The notes: a model not told the origin generated them from the sequence alone. Shown: positions 14,951-23,940, numbered from the stretch's first letter. The stretch is 64,000 bases of DNA from JBDSKH01 sp050245915 (GCA_050245915.1 JBFWWZ010000008.1:1-64000); one strand, 5' to 3'. A program made the numbers and translations.

Positions 14951-16591
14951 TCAGAGGGCGGCGTCCACGATCCTCTTCGCCTCCGCCTGCACCTCGGCCA
15001 GATGCTCGGGGCCGCGGAACGACTCGGCGTAGATCTTGTAGACGTTCTCGGTACCCGACGGGCGTGCGGCGAACCAGGCGTGCTCCGTGACCACCTTCAC
15101 GCCGCCGATCGCGGCCCCGTTCCCGGGAGCCTCGGACAGCCGGGCGGTGATCGGGTCACCGGCGAGGGTGTCGGCCGTGATGTCGGAACCCGACAGCCTG
15201 CCGAGCCGCGCCTTCTGCTCGGGGGTCGCCGCGGCATCCACTCGCGCGTAGGCGGGATCGCCGAACTCGGCCGTCAGCTCGGCGTAGAGCTCGGACGGGC
15301 TCTTGCCGGTCACCGCCGTGATCTCCGAGGCCAGCAGCGCGAGCAGGATCCCGTCTTTGTCGGTCGTCCAGGCCCGGCCGTCGGACTGCAGGAACGATGC
15401 GCCCGCGGACTCCTCCCCGCCGAAGCCGACCGAGCCGTCGACGAGACCGGGGACGAACCATTTGAACCCGACCGGTACCTCCCACAGCCGCCGGCCGAGC
15501 GATGCCGCGACCCGGTCGATCATCGTCGACGAGACGAGCGTCTTGCCGATCGCGGCATCCGGTCGCCAGTCGGGCCGATGCGTGTAGAGGTACTGGATCG
15601 CCACCGCGAGGTAGTGGTTGGGGTTCATCAGCCCGCCGTCGGGGGTGACGATGCCGTGGCGGTCGGCGTCGGCGTCGTTGCCGGTGAGCACCGCGTAGTC
15701 GCCGCGCTTCGCCAGCACCGACGCCATCGCGCTCGGCGACGACGGGTCCATGCGGATCTTCCCGTCCCAGTCGAGCGTCATGAACCGCCAGGTCGGGTCG
15801 ACATCCGGGTTCACCACCGTCAGGTCGAGCCGGTACCGGGATGCGATGGCGCGCCAGTAGTGAACGCTGGCGCCGCCGAGCGGGTCGGCCCCGATGTGCA
15901 GGCCCGCGTTCTTGATCGCCGCCACGTCGATGATCGAGGCGAGGTCCTCGACGTACCCGCCGCGGAAGTCGTAGCTGTCGACCGCGCTCGGCTCGCCGCG
16001 TCTCACCTGGTGGAGGCGGTCCTCGATGAGCTCGTTGGCGCGGTTCGCGATCCAGCTGGTGGCATCGGAGTCGGCGGGGCCCCCGTGCGGCGGGTTGTAC
16101 TTGAAGCCGCCGTCGCGGGGCGGGTTGTGGCTGGGGGTGATGACGATGCCGTCGGCCATCGCGGTGGTCGAGCCGCCCCCGGTGGTCGAGCTCGTCGAGA
16201 CCCGTCTGTTGTGCACGATGATCGCGCGGCTCAGCGCCGGCGTCGGCACGTAATCGTCGTACTCGTCGGTGATCGCGTGCACCCCGTTCGCCTCGAGCAC
16301 CTCGAGGGCGGTGGTCTCCGCCGGCCGCGAGAGCCCGTGCGTGTCCCGGCCGACGTAGAGCGGACCGGTGATCCCCTGCGAGGCGCGGTACTCGACGATG
16401 GCCTGGGTGGTCGCCGCGATGTGGGTCTCGGTGAACGCGCCGTCGAGGCTGGAGCCGCGGTGCCCGCTGGTGCCGAACACGACGCGCTGCGCGGGGTCCG
16501 ACATGTCGGGCACCCGTGAGTAGTACGCGTCGACCAGCTCCCGCACGTCGATGAGATCTGATTCCTGGGCGGGGGTCCCGGCGCGGTCCAT
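14951..16591 (-). CDS. pgm: Phosphoglucomutase (alpha-D-glucose phosphate-specific)
   Basis: A 546-residue phosphohexomutase interconverting glucose 1- and 6-phosphate. Seen: FGTSGHRG near residue 40, phosphoserine loop [11 protein letters not shown] with Ser154, a metal-binding DADADRHG loop, sugar-binding [10 protein letters not shown] and phosphate-binding [12 protein letters not shown]. Between HNRR and ADGIV there are about ten more residues (around 131-145, Ser/Thr/Gly-rich) than in the E. coli enzyme. They are encoded by a copy of the short interspersed repeat at 16163-16202. The insertion stands just before the catalytic loop, yet all other motifs are intact, so the enzyme is probably active. 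It is divergent from pheA. Confidence 0.93.
   Translation of the reverse strand: MDRAGTPAQESDLIDVRELVDAYYSRVPDMSDPAQRVVFGTSGHRGSSLDGAFTETHIAATTQAIVEYRASQGITGPLYVGRDTHGLSRPAETTALEVLEANGVHAITDEYDDYVPTPALSRAIIVHNRRVSTSSTTGGGSTTAMADGIVITPSHNPPRDGGFKYNPPHGGPADSDATSWIANRANELIEDRLHQVRRGEPSAVDSYDFRGGYVEDLASIIDVAAIKNAGLHIGADPLGGASVHYWRAIASRYRLDLTVVNPDVDPTWRFMTLDWDGKIRMDPSSPSAMASVLAKRGDYAVLTGNDADADRHGIVTPDGGLMNPNHYLAVAIQYLYTHRPDWRPDAAIGKTLVSSTMIDRVAASLGRRLWEVPVGFKWFVPGLVDGSVGFGGEESAGASFLQSDGRAWTTDKDGILLALLASEITAVTGKSPSELYAELTAEFGDPAYARVDAAATPEQKARLGRLSGSDITADTLAGDPITARLSEAPGNGAAIGGVKVVTEHAWFAARPSGTENVYKIYAESFRGPEHLAEVQAEAKRIVDAAL
16163..16202. repeat. Short interspersed repeat, copy 3 (inside pgm)
   Basis: A partial unit GGTGGTCGAGCC at 16163-16174 and a full unit GGTGGTCGAGC+TCGTCGAGACC at 16181-16202. 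Read on the minus strand they give the Ser/Thr-rich insertion RVSTSSTT and neighbouring residues of phosphoglucomutase. Confidence 0.65.
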
Positions 16592-16616
16592 GGCTCATCG
16601 TCGCACGGCGCCTCGG

Positions 16617-16622
16617 TAGGCT
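16617..16622 (+). promoter_or_regulatory. -10 box TAGGCT of leaderless pheA
   Basis: TAGGCT, six bases, then the ATG at 16629. No ribosome binding site. Confidence 0.5.
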
Positions 16623-16628
16623 CAACGC

Positions 16629-17570
16629 ATGTCCGACGCGGCCGAGACCTACAGCTACCTGGGTCCTGCGGGCACGTTCACCTGGGCCGCCCTGAACCAG
16701 GTCCCGGATGCCGCCGGCAAGGTTTGGCGCAGCGTCAACAACGTCGGCGAGGCGCTCGACGATGTGACGTCCGGCCGCAGTGTCGCCGCGATGATCGCGA
16801 TCGAGAACAGCGTGGAGGGCGGGGTGACCGCCACGCAGGACGCGCTCGCCAGCATCCCCGGCCTGCGGATCGTCGGCGAGTACCTGGTTCCGGTCGACTT
16901 CGTGCTGGCCGCCCGTCCCGGGGTCGCGCTCGAGGATGTGCGCGTGATCGCCGCGCACCCCGTCGCCTATGCGCAGTGCCATCTGTGGCTGGACCGCACG
17001 CTGCCCGAGCACGAGCACCTGCCGGCGACGTCCAACGTGTCCGCCGCCTCGCAGCTGCTCGCCGACGGGGCGGTGGCGGATGCCGCGGTCGCCCCGCCGG
17101 GGATCGACGACGAATACCCGCTCCACGTCTTGGCTACGCAGATCGGCGACAACCCCAACGCGGTCACCCGGTTCGTGCTGGTCAGCGGCACCCGCCGCAT
17201 CCCGGAGCGCACCGGCGCCGACAAGACCAGCGTCATCGTCGAGCTGCCGACCGATGAGGCCGGCGGTCTCATGGAGATGCTCGAGCAGTTCGCGACCCGC
17301 GGCATCAACCTGAGCCTGCTGCAGTCCCGGCCCGTCGGCGACGCGCTCGGGCGGTACCGGTTCGTGGTCGACCTCGACGGCCACATCCACGACGAGCGGG
17401 TCGCCGACGCGCTGCTCGGGCTGAAGCGGTTCAGCCCGAACGTGATCTTCCTGGGGTCGTACCCGCGCGGCGATCAGCAGGCCGTCAGCTACGTCTCCCG
17501 GTACGGCGACGACGTGTTCATCGAGGCGCGGGACTGGCTGCGTAGCATCCTCGACGGTGAGCCCGGCTAG
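16629..17570 (+). CDS. pheA: Prephenate dehydratase
   Basis: A 313-residue monofunctional prephenate dehydratase making phenylpyruvate for phenylalanine synthesis. The catalytic domain (1-185) begins YLGPAGTFTW and ends with the NAVTRFVLV segment, where Thr180-Arg181-Phe182 is the conserved TRF. The ACT regulatory domain (about 200-285) has GINLSLLQSRP, a variant of the ESRP phenylalanine-binding motif. The ATG start appears leaderless. Three small membrane-protein genes follow without a gap (stop TAG directly followed by ATG), so all four are probably cotranscribed. Confidence 0.95.
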   Translation: MSDAAETYSYLGPAGTFTWAALNQVPDAAGKVWRSVNNVGEALDDVTSGRSVAAMIAIENSVEGGVTATQDALASIPGLRIVGEYLVPVDFVLAARPGVALEDVRVIAAHPVAYAQCHLWLDRTLPEHEHLPATSNVSAASQLLADGAVADAAVAPPGIDDEYPLHVLATQIGDNPNAVTRFVLVSGTRRIPERTGADKTSVIVELPTDEAGGLMEMLEQFATRGINLSLLQSRPVGDALGRYRFVVDLDGHIHDERVADALLGLKRFSPNVIFLGSYPRGDQQAVSYVSRYGDDVFIEARDWLRSILDGEPG

Positions 17571-18026
17571 ATGGCCGAGCTGGACCCGCGTTTCGACCCG
17601 CAGTTCCAGCGCGGGTTCGATCCCGCGGTGCACACGTCCCGCCAGCGGCCGCGACCCCCGGTGGTCGAGCCTGCCGAGACCGCGGGCGAGCATCCTGCGG
17701 TCTCGGCAGACTCGATTCGCGAGGTCTCGCCGGCGCCCGCGACCACCGACGACGACCTCGAGCCCCGGCGGCGCAATCCGTATCGGCTGATCCTGCTGCT
17801 GGTCAGCCTCGCGGCGATCGCGGGCGCCGGTGTGCTGCTCTGGAGGCGCATCGAACAGGACCCGTACGGCGGCTACGGCGGCTACGGCGGCTACGGCGGC
17901 GACACGGCCCAGGTGTTCGTGCAGCAGTTCACCGATTCGCTGCTCGTGCCGCTGCTCACCGGCGGACTGCTCGGGATCTGCTTGTGGCTGGCGCTCGGCG
18001 CGTTGCGCCGCCGCGATCATGACTGA
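17571..18026 (+). CDS. Hypothetical two-helix membrane protein with YGG repeats
   Basis: A 151-residue protein of unknown function. Residues 1-65 are polar and Pro/Glu-rich, and residues 30-49 are encoded by an inverted pair of the short interspersed repeat. A membrane helix follows (about 70-92), then four YGG repeats (about 99-110) and a second helix (about 124-145) ending in RRRDHD. The ATG directly follows the pheA stop codon, and the last eight bases overlap the next gene. The second helix and tail (LLVPLLTGGLLG then RRR) resemble the ends of the next two proteins, suggesting a small family arisen by duplication. Confidence 0.8.
   Translation: MAELDPRFDPQFQRGFDPAVHTSRQRPRPPVVEPAETAGEHPAVSADSIREVSPAPATTDDDLEPRRRNPYRLILLLVSLAAIAGAGVLLWRRIEQDPYGGYGGYGGYGGDTAQVFVQQFTDSLLVPLLTGGLLGICLWLALGALRRRDHD
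17660..17713. repeat. Short interspersed repeat, copy 4, as an inverted pair
   Basis: Unit GGTGGTCGAGCC+TGCCGAGACC at 17660-17681. Its core GAGCCTGCCGAGACCGC (17667-17683) is mirrored by GCGGTCTCGGCAGACTC (17697-17713), 16 of 17 positions complementary around a 13-nt loop. It can form a long hairpin yet is translated as part of a protein. Confidence 0.65.
17865..17900 (+). repeat. Four 9-bp tandem repeats (TACGGCGGC)
   Basis: Four exact copies of TACGGCGGC, encoding YGG four times in the extracytoplasmic loop of a small membrane protein. Such exact repeats can change copy number by slippage. Confidence 0.9.
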
Positions 18027-18318
18027 CCGACGCGGGATGCTGTGGCCGGCGGCGCTGGCCGGGCTCGCCGCCGCCTGCCTCGGCCTCGGCGCCGTCCTGG
18101 AGCTGCAGTCCGCAGTGCTGTTCCACGAGGCGGACGAGTTCTACCGCTCCCTGACCGGCAGCGACCCGAACACCGTCGAGACCTCCGAGTACTTCGACAC
18201 CGTCTGGCTGAGGTCGACGGTCCTGCACCAGGTGGTGAGCCCGCTCGTCGCCGGCGGGGTGCTCGCGGTGCTCGCGCTGTTCGCGGTGCTCGCCCTGCGC
18301 TGGGAGCGTCGCGCATGA
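18019..18318 (+). CDS. Hypothetical two-helix membrane protein
   Basis: A 99-residue protein of unknown function with two membrane helices (about residues 8-30 and 70-94), joined by an extracytoplasmic loop containing HEADEFYRSLTGSDPN and EYFDTVWLRS. It ends in WERRA. The ATG overlaps the upstream gene by 8 bases and the stop overlaps the next gene (ATGA). It aligns loosely with the next protein: EAD, SDP, FD and SPL occur in the same order before the second helix. The two look like tandem paralogues. Confidence 0.78.
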   Translation: MTDRRGMLWPAALAGLAAACLGLGAVLELQSAVLFHEADEFYRSLTGSDPNTVETSEYFDTVWLRSTVLHQVVSPLVAGGVLAVLALFAVLALRWERRA

Positions 18319-18641
18319 CGCCCGCGCGGGGCTGGGTCGTGGCGCTGGCCGGAGTGATCGCACTGACCGCCCTCTCCGCGTTCGCGGTGCTGCTGGCCGG
18401 GTCGGCGATGATGGCCGAGGCCGACGCGTACTTCGGGCAGTACGACTTCTCCGACCCCGCGGGCGCGGTCGTCGTCGACCAGCCGGAGTTCGACAGCTAC
18501 ACCGTTCTGTACTCCACCGGCAGCACCCTCACCGGGGTCGCCAGCCCCCTGCTGCTCTGCACGATAGGCGCGACCGTCACGCTGCTCGCGGTGCTCTCCG
18601 CGCGACGCGACGGTCAGGCCGGGGCGCCCGCGGCATCCTGA
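18315..18641 (+). CDS. Hypothetical two-helix membrane protein, paralogue of the preceding gene
   Basis: A 108-residue protein with helices at about residues 7-30 and 76-98. Its loop contains MAEADAYFGQYDFSDPAG and PEFDSYTV, in the same order as in the preceding protein, then SPLLL at the start of the second helix. Function unknown. Start ATG overlaps the upstream stop. The 3' end overlaps the convergent lipid-kinase gene by 28 bases. The chain pheA - three membrane proteins ends here. Confidence 0.78.
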   Translation: MTPARGWVVALAGVIALTALSAFAVLLAGSAMMAEADAYFGQYDFSDPAGAVVVDQPEFDSYTVLYSTGSTLTGVASPLLLCTIGATVTLLAVLSARRDGQAGAPAAS

Positions 18642-19627
18642 GCGGTCTCGGCGCCCTCGATCTCGCGGTCGGCGGGGATGCGCACCACGAGCCCGTCGGG
18701 GATGACGTACGCGCGGAACGCGACCGCGTCGCCGAAGTCGTCGCCGTCGAGCTCGAAGTCCTCGGGTCGGTCGATGCGCGCGGTGATCTTCGCCGCCTTG
18801 ATGTAGCGCAGCGCGCGCACGTCGCGGGTCATCCCGACGAGCCGGCGGCCGATGGTGCTGCGGCGCAGCACCCCGTTCTCCCAGAAGATCTTCGACCAGA
18901 TCTGCACCCAGCCGAAGAAGCCTTTGGGGCGCAGGGCGACGATGTCGAACACGCCGTCGTCGATGGCGGCCTCCGGCAGCAGCAGCACATTGCCGGGCAG
19001 CGAGCCGCAGTTGCCGACCATGACGGTGTGCACCGTCATCGTGCGCTCCGGCAGGTCATCGATGGTGTAGCGGACCCGCACCTGCTCGTTGTCACGCATG
19101 GCGCGGGCGATCGGGTCGATGTAGGCGAGCCAGCCGACCTTCTTCTTCAGGTCTTCGTTGGTGTTCGCGGCCATCTTGGCGTCGAGGCCGATGCCCGCCA
19201 TCACGACGAAGGCGTGCGTCTCGCGCTCGCCACCGGGACGCTCGATCTCGACCATGCCGAGGTCGATGCGCCGGTCGTGACCGGTGAACGCGGTGCGCAC
19301 CGAATCCGGGATGTCGGAGAGCGTGAGCTCCATGTTGCGCGCCAGCAGGTTGCCGGTGCCGGCGGGGAGCAGGGCCAGCGGGATGCCCGATTCGTGCAGT
19401 CCCTCGGCCACCGCACGCACCGTGCCGTCACCGCCCGCGGCGATCACGACATCGACGCCCTTCGACGCCGCCTCACGCGCCTGCCCGATGCCCGGGTCGT
19501 CCGGGGTGGTCTCGATCCAGATGCTCTTCGCCCACCCGGCCTCGCTCTCGGCCTGGGCGACGGCGTCGCGCAGCACGGGAAGATCCACCTTGGTGGGGTT
19601 GTAGACAACCGCCGCGCGCTGCACCAT
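18614..19627 (-). CDS. Diacylglycerol kinase family lipid kinase
   Basis: A 337-residue protein with the DAGK catalytic domain (PF00781) at about residues 4-130: VVYNPTK at the start, [14 protein letters not shown] at 62-75 (nucleotide-binding GGDGT) and [14 protein letters not shown] beta-sandwich C-terminal domain follows, with [10 protein letters not shown]. It should phosphorylate diacylglycerol or a related lipid (sphingosine, undecaprenol) at the inner membrane surface; the exact lipid is not evident. The ATG start has a leaderless-type -10 box, back to back with that of serS. Confidence 0.92.
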   Translation of the reverse strand: MVQRAAVVYNPTKVDLPVLRDAVAQAESEAGWAKSIWIETTPDDPGIGQAREAASKGVDVVIAAGGDGTVRAVAEGLHESGIPLALLPAGTGNLLARNMELTLSDIPDSVRTAFTGHDRRIDLGMVEIERPGGERETHAFVVMAGIGLDAKMAANTNEDLKKKVGWLAYIDPIARAMRDNEQVRVRYTIDDLPERTMTVHTVMVGNCGSLPGNVLLLPEAAIDDGVFDIVALRPKGFFGWVQIWSKIFWENGVLRRSTIGRRLVGMTRDVRALRYIKAAKITARIDRPEDFELDGDDFGDAVAFRAYVIPDGLVVRIPADREIEGAETAQDAAGAPA

Positions 19628-19633
19628 GCGCCC

Positions 19634-19664
19634 AGGCTAGCCCGCGGCATCCCGTCAATAGGAT
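19634..19664. promoter_or_regulatory. Divergent leaderless promoters of the lipid kinase and serS
   Basis: Minus strand TAGCCT (19639-19634) lies 6 nt before the ATG at 19627. Plus strand TAGGAT (19659-19664) lies 7 nt before a GTG at 19672. Both genes lack ribosome binding sites. Confidence 0.5.
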
Positions 19665-19671
19665 GGGTCGT

Positions 19672-20934
19672 GTGATCGACCCCGTTCTGCTACGCGACGA
19701 CCCGGATGCGGTGAAGCGCTCGCAGCAGTTGCGGGGCGCACCTGCCGATGATGTCGACCGTGCGGTCGCCGCCGACGCGGCCCGTCGCGCCGCGATCACC
19801 GCGTTCGAGACGGCCCGCGCCGAGCAGAACGCGTTCGGCAAGACGGTCGCCGCCGCCCCCAAGGACGAGAAGGCGGCGCTGGTCGCGCAGGCGCAAGAGC
19901 TCGCGACCCGGGTCAAAGACCTGCAGGCCGCCGCGAACGATGCCGAGGCGGCCTTCGACGAGGCGATGGGTCGCATCCAGAATGTGGTGCTCGAGGGGGT
20001 ACCCGCCGGCGGCGAAGACGACTACGTCGTGCTGCGCGAGGTCGGCGAGAAGCCCGCGTTCGATTTCGACCCCCGCGACCACCTCGCCCTCGGCGAGCTG
20101 CTGGGCGCCATCGACATGGAGCGCGGGGCGAAGGTCAGCGGCGCCCGGTTCCACTTCCTGACCGGGGTGGGCGCGCGGCTCGAGCTGGCGCTCATGAACC
20201 TGGGTCTGGACCGCGCGCTCGAGGCCGGGTTCACCCCGCTCATCACGCCGACCCTGGTGCGGCCCGACATCATGGCCGGCACCGGATTCCTCGGTGCACA
20301 TGCCGACGAGATCTACTACCTCCCCGCCGACGACCTCTACCTCACGGGCACGAGCGAGGTGGCGCTCGCGGGATATCACAAAGACGAGATCCTGGATGTC
20401 GCGGCCGGCCCCCTGCGCTACGCCGGCTGGTCGACGTGCTACCGCCGCGAGGCGGGTTCGGCCGGCAAAGACACCCGGGGCATCATCCGCGTGCACCAGT
20501 TCCAGAAGCTGGAGATGTTCACCTACATCGATCCGGCGGATGCCGAGGCCGAGCACCTGCGCCTGCTCGCCCTGCAGGAGGGGATGCTGCAGTCGCTCGG
20601 GCTCGCCTACCGCGTCATCGACACCGCCGCGGGCGACCTCGGCTCGAGCGCCGCGCGCAAGTACGACGTCGAGGCGTGGGTTCCCACCCAGGACGCCTAC
20701 CGCGAGCTGACCTCCACCTCGAACTGCACCACCTACCAGGCCCGTCGTCTCGACATCCGCTACCGCACGGAATCGGGCAAGACGGCTCCGGTCGCGACCC
20801 TCAACGGCACTCTGGCCACGACCCGGTGGATCGTCGCGATCCTCGAGACGCACCAGCAGGCCGACGGCTCCGTCGTCGTGCCGGAGGTGCTGCGTCCGTA
20901 CCTCGGCGGCATGGCGGTGCTCGAGCCCCGATGA
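19672..20934 (+). CDS. serS: Seryl-tRNA synthetase
   Basis: A 420-residue class II synthetase charging tRNA-Ser. An N-terminal coiled-coil arm (about residues 25-105) is followed by the catalytic core with [12 protein letters not shown], motif 2 [22 protein letters not shown] and motif 3 [17 protein letters not shown] choose the GTG at 19672 ([17 protein letters not shown], the usual SerRS beginning, correctly spaced from a -10 box) over an ATG at 19663 that overlaps that box. Two tRNA-Ser genes lie shortly downstream. The HAD phosphatase gene overlaps the stop (ATGA). Confidence 0.95.
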   Translation: MIDPVLLRDDPDAVKRSQQLRGAPADDVDRAVAADAARRAAITAFETARAEQNAFGKTVAAAPKDEKAALVAQAQELATRVKDLQAAANDAEAAFDEAMGRIQNVVLEGVPAGGEDDYVVLREVGEKPAFDFDPRDHLALGELLGAIDMERGAKVSGARFHFLTGVGARLELALMNLGLDRALEAGFTPLITPTLVRPDIMAGTGFLGAHADEIYYLPADDLYLTGTSEVALAGYHKDEILDVAAGPLRYAGWSTCYRREAGSAGKDTRGIIRVHQFQKLEMFTYIDPADAEAEHLRLLALQEGMLQSLGLAYRVIDTAAGDLGSSAARKYDVEAWVPTQDAYRELTSTSNCTTYQARRLDIRYRTESGKTAPVATLNGTLATTRWIVAILETHQQADGSVVVPEVLRPYLGGMAVLEPR

Positions 20935-21743
20935 CCGACACCTGGGTCGTCGCGCTCGACGTCGACGGCACCGTCCTGCACGAGGACGGGACGCTCACCG
21001 ACCGGACCGTCGCAGAGGTCTCGCGGGTCGCCGCGCTCGGGCACGAGGTGCTGCTCGCCACCGGCCGGTCCGTCTCGATGACCCTGCCCGTGCTCGACCG
21101 GCTCGGCATCGCGCCGCAGTACCTGGTGTGCGCGAACGGGGCCATCATCCTGGGCCGCAACGCCGAGGCCCCGACCGGGTACGTGCGGGTGCATGTGGAG
21201 ACGTTCGATCCGAGCGAGGTGCTCACCACCATCAGCGGGCACCTCGACGGCGCCAGCTATGCGGTCGAAGACGAGGAGGGCATGTTCCGGTACACCGGGC
21301 AGTTCCCCGACGGGGCGCTCTCGGCATCCAGCATCAAGGTCGAGTTCGATGAGCTGCTCAGCGTGGACGCCACCCGCGTCGTCGTGATCTCGCCCGACCA
21401 TGCCACCGAGGATTTCCTCTCCGTCGTCGACGAGATGGGCCTCCACAAGGTCAGCTACAACGTCGGGTGGACCGCGTGGCTCGACATCGCACCCGACGGG
21501 GTGAACAAGGCCACCGGTCTGCAGTACGTGACGGAGCGCCTGGGTGTCCCGGTATCCCGTGTCATGGCCATCGGAGATGGCCGCAACGACATCGACATGC
21601 TCGAATGGGTGGTCGCCGGCGGGGGCCTCGGGATCGCGATGGGGCAGGCGCCCGACGAGGTCGCGGCCGTCGCGAGCGAGCGCACCGGCAGCGATCTGGA
21701 TGACGGGGTCGCCTCGACGCTCGCACGCTACTTCCAGGAATAG
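20931..21743 (+). CDS. HAD-IIB (Cof-type) phosphatase
   Basis: A 270-residue haloacid dehalogenase-type phosphatase of the Cof subfamily. Motif I is [11 protein letters not shown] (nucleophile Asp at residue 10), motif II is the LLATGR turn, and motif III/IV is KATGLQYV followed by [10 protein letters not shown]. The cap domain lies between. These enzymes hydrolyse sugar or nucleotide phosphates with broad specificity; the substrate is not predictable. The ATG overlaps the serS stop, so it is translated with serS. Confidence 0.92.
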   Translation: MTDTWVVALDVDGTVLHEDGTLTDRTVAEVSRVAALGHEVLLATGRSVSMTLPVLDRLGIAPQYLVCANGAIILGRNAEAPTGYVRVHVETFDPSEVLTTISGHLDGASYAVEDEEGMFRYTGQFPDGALSASSIKVEFDELLSVDATRVVVISPDHATEDFLSVVDEMGLHKVSYNVGWTAWLDIAPDGVNKATGLQYVTERLGVPVSRVMAIGDGRNDIDMLEWVVAGGGLGIAMGQAPDEVAAVASERTGSDLDDGVASTLARYFQE

Positions 21744-21780
21744 CGACGACGGCTCGGTTAGACTCGCGACCGGCATCCAG

Positions 21781-21865
21781 GGAGGGCTGTCCGAGTGGCC
21801 GATGGAGCCGGTCTTGAAAACCGGTGGGCAGCAATGTCTCGTGGGTTCGAATCCCACGCCCTCCG
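21781..21865 (+). tRNA. tRNA-Ser (anticodon TGA)
   Basis: A full class II cloverleaf of 85 nt. The acceptor GGAGGGC pairs with GCCCTCC, the anticodon loop has TGA between GGTCT/ACCGG-type stem halves, a long variable arm is present, and the T-arm GTGGGTTCGAATCCCAC is perfect. CCA is not encoded. A -10-like TAGACT lies about 17 bp upstream. Confidence 0.95.
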
Positions 21866-21925
21866 CGGCTCCCGCTGACCAGATCCTGATCAGACACAGA
21901 TCACACACCAAGAGGAAGCAGCATC

Positions 21926-23152
21926 ATGGCGAAGCGCAGCGCCGCGGCGATTCCGCGGCATGGCAGGCTGCCGCGCCGTGTCGCCTGGAAGTCGGTGCTC
22001 GCGCTCATCGGCGCGACGCTCGCCGTCGTTCTCGTCGCCGGGGGCTCGGTCGCCGCCGTCTCCGTGTACCAGCTGCAGTCCAACATCAAGACCGAGACGA
22101 TCGGGGCCGACCTGAGCGGCGACGCGCCGCCGACGCTCGCCGCCTACGAGGGTGGGTTCAACATCCTGCTGGTGGGCAGCGACACCCGTGAGGGTCAGCA
22201 GGGCATCGGCGGTAAAGAGAGCTCGGTGCTCAACGACGTGACGATGCTGCTGCACATCGCGCAGGATCAGAAGAGCGCCACGCTCGTCAGCTTCCCGCGC
22301 GACATGGTGGTGCCGCTGCCGAAGTGCGAGAACGGCGGACCCGCCAGCGGTCAGCCGATCAACGTCACCCTGTTCTACGGCGGGCTGGATTGCACGGTCA
22401 AGACGGTGAGCAATCTGACCGGCCTCGACATCCAGTTCGCGGGCCTGATCACGTTTGTCGGCGTCATCGAGATGTCGAACGCGGTCGGCGGTGTGCCGGT
22501 GTGCGTGACCGAGCCGATCCTCGATCCGTACACGGGTCTCGACATCCCCGCCGGGACCGTCGAGCTGAGCGGCTTCAACGCCCTGGCCTTCCTCCGCAGC
22601 CGTCACGGCGTGGGCGACGGCAGCGACCTCGGACGCATCGGGTCGCAACAGGTGTTCTTGTCGTCACTGGTGCGCAAGATCAAGAGCGACGACACGCTCA
22701 CCAACCTCGGCAAGCTGTACAGCATCGCGACCGCCGCGACGCAGAACATCACGCTGTCGCAGAACTTCTCGCACGTCGACACGCTCGCCTCGATCGCGCT
22801 GGTGCTGAAGAACATCCCGCTCGAGAACATCGTCATGGTGCAGTACCCATCGAAGACGGGTGGAACCGGCATCTACGCGGGCAAGGTGCAGCCGCTCCCG
22901 TCGATCGCGACCCCCCTCTTCGACGCGATCAAAGCCGACCAGCCGATCGCCCTCGACGAGAACGCGCTCACCGGCGCTCACGGCGGCTCGACCCTCGACC
23001 CGAACGCCCCCGTCCCCACCGAGACGCCGGCACCCGATCCGGCGGCGGCCCCGACGATCGCGCCGGATGACGCCGGGCCGCAGCCCGTGCTCGTCCCCGG
23101 CGTGAAGGGCCAGAGCGCCGCGACCTACACCTGCTCGGTCGCGAACAACTAG
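21926..23152 (+). CDS. LCP family protein (LytR-CpsA-Psr)
   Basis: A 408-residue cell-envelope protein. A basic cytoplasmic start is followed by a membrane anchor (about residues 22-48) and the extracellular LCP domain (about 70-300). Conserved charged motifs include GSDTR, NDVTMLLHI, SFPRDMVVPLP and FLRSRHGVGDGSDLGRIGSQQ. A Pro/Ala-rich tail ends the protein. LCP enzymes transfer undecaprenyl-linked glycopolymers to peptidoglycan. The ribosome binding site AGAGGAAG lies before the ATG. The gene is enclosed by two tRNA-Ser genes. Confidence 0.93.
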   Translation: MAKRSAAAIPRHGRLPRRVAWKSVLALIGATLAVVLVAGGSVAAVSVYQLQSNIKTETIGADLSGDAPPTLAAYEGGFNILLVGSDTREGQQGIGGKESSVLNDVTMLLHIAQDQKSATLVSFPRDMVVPLPKCENGGPASGQPINVTLFYGGLDCTVKTVSNLTGLDIQFAGLITFVGVIEMSNAVGGVPVCVTEPILDPYTGLDIPAGTVELSGFNALAFLRSRHGVGDGSDLGRIGSQQVFLSSLVRKIKSDDTLTNLGKLYSIATAATQNITLSQNFSHVDTLASIALVLKNIPLENIVMVQYPSKTGGTGIYAGKVQPLPSIATPLFDAIKADQPIALDENALTGAHGGSTLDPNAPVPTETPAPDPAAAPTIAPDDAGPQPVLVPGVKGQSAATYTCSVANN

Positions 23153-23187
23153 CTTTCGAACCCCGGCTATGCTGGGGAGCGCAACCG

Positions 23188-23276
23188 GGAGACGTCGCAT
23201 AGTCCGGTCGAGTGCACCACCCTGCTAAGGTGGAGTCCCCTCCGGGGGACCGAGGGTTCAAATCCCTCCGTCTCCG
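23188..23276 (+). tRNA. tRNA-Ser (anticodon GCT)
   Basis: An 89-nt class II tRNA. The acceptor GGAGACG pairs with CGTCTCC, the anticodon GCT sits in the loop of the CCACC/GGTGG stem, a long variable arm (TCCCCTCCGGGGGA) is present, and the T-arm GAGGGTTCAAATCCCTC is perfect. CCA is not encoded. Confidence 0.95.
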
Positions 23277-23306
23277 CATCGAAAAGGCCTGGCCAGCCGC
23301 CAGCCA

Positions 23307-23933
23307 TCACCCCTTCAGCGCGGGGAACAGCTGCGTCGCCCCCTCGGCGACGAGTTGCACGGCGATCGCGAGGATCACGAGCCCGAACACCCGCGTCAGC
23401 ACCCCGATCCCGGTGGTGCCGAGGCGTTCGAGCAGCGGCTGTCCGAACCGCAGCACGATCCACACGATGACGGACATGATCAGCGCGGCGAGCAGGATCC
23501 ACAGGGTGGAGAGCACGTCGTCGAACCGCCCGACGAGGGCGATGGACACGCTGATCGCGCCGGGGCCGGCGATCATCGGGATGGCGAGGGGCACCACCCC
23601 GACGCTGGTGGAGGTCGACGGCGGCGCGGCCGGGCGGTCGTCATCCCGCACCCGGGTGTCGGCGCCGGTGACCATGCGCAGCGCGGTCGCGCCGACCACC
23701 ACGCCTCCGGCGGCCTGCAGCGCGGGCAGCGAGACGCCGAGACCCTCGAGCAGGTACCGTCCGCCGAGGACGGCGACGACGAGGATGACGAGCACCGCGA
23801 TCGCGGCGGTCCGCGCCGTGCGGTTGCGGGTGCCGCGCTCCATCCCCGAGGTCAGCTGGGCGAAGAGCGGCAGCGCCGCGAACGGGTTCAGCAGCGGGAA
23901 CAGGGATGCGAGCGCGAGCCCGAGCGCGGACAT
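23307..23933 (-). CDS. MarC family integral membrane protein
   Basis: A 208-residue protein of the MarC (PF01914) family with about six helices. The first contains the family hallmark FPLLNPFAALPLF, and PLAIPMIAGPGAIS starts the second half, a repeat-like reentrant segment. Despite the name, no multidrug role is established and transport function is unknown. ATG at 23933 fits a -10 box TAGCGT seven bases upstream; the GTG at 23942 would fall inside that promoter. Confidence 0.9.
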   Translation of the reverse strand: MSALGLALASLFPLLNPFAALPLFAQLTSGMERGTRNRTARTAAIAVLVILVVAVLGGRYLLEGLGVSLPALQAAGGVVVGATALRMVTGADTRVRDDDRPAAPPSTSTSVGVVPLAIPMIAGPGAISVSIALVGRFDDVLSTLWILLAALIMSVIVWIVLRFGQPLLERLGTTGIGVLTRVFGLVILAIAVQLVAEGATQLFPALKG

Positions 23934-23940
23934 GGCCCCC

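Noticed and set aside
17865..17900. Possible CRISPR-like array
   Set aside because: Four contiguous 9-bp repeats with no spacers, in frame in a gene. No cas genes occur in the window.
15156..18020. A very long open frame on the minus strand across pgm, pheA and the next gene
   Set aside because: It is antisense to genes with clear motifs, is extremely Arg/Ala/Pro-rich and has no recognisable domain. High-GC DNA produces such frames by chance.
23307..23933. Multidrug resistance role for the MarC-like protein
   Set aside because: The family name is historical and a resistance function is not supported; only family membership is called.
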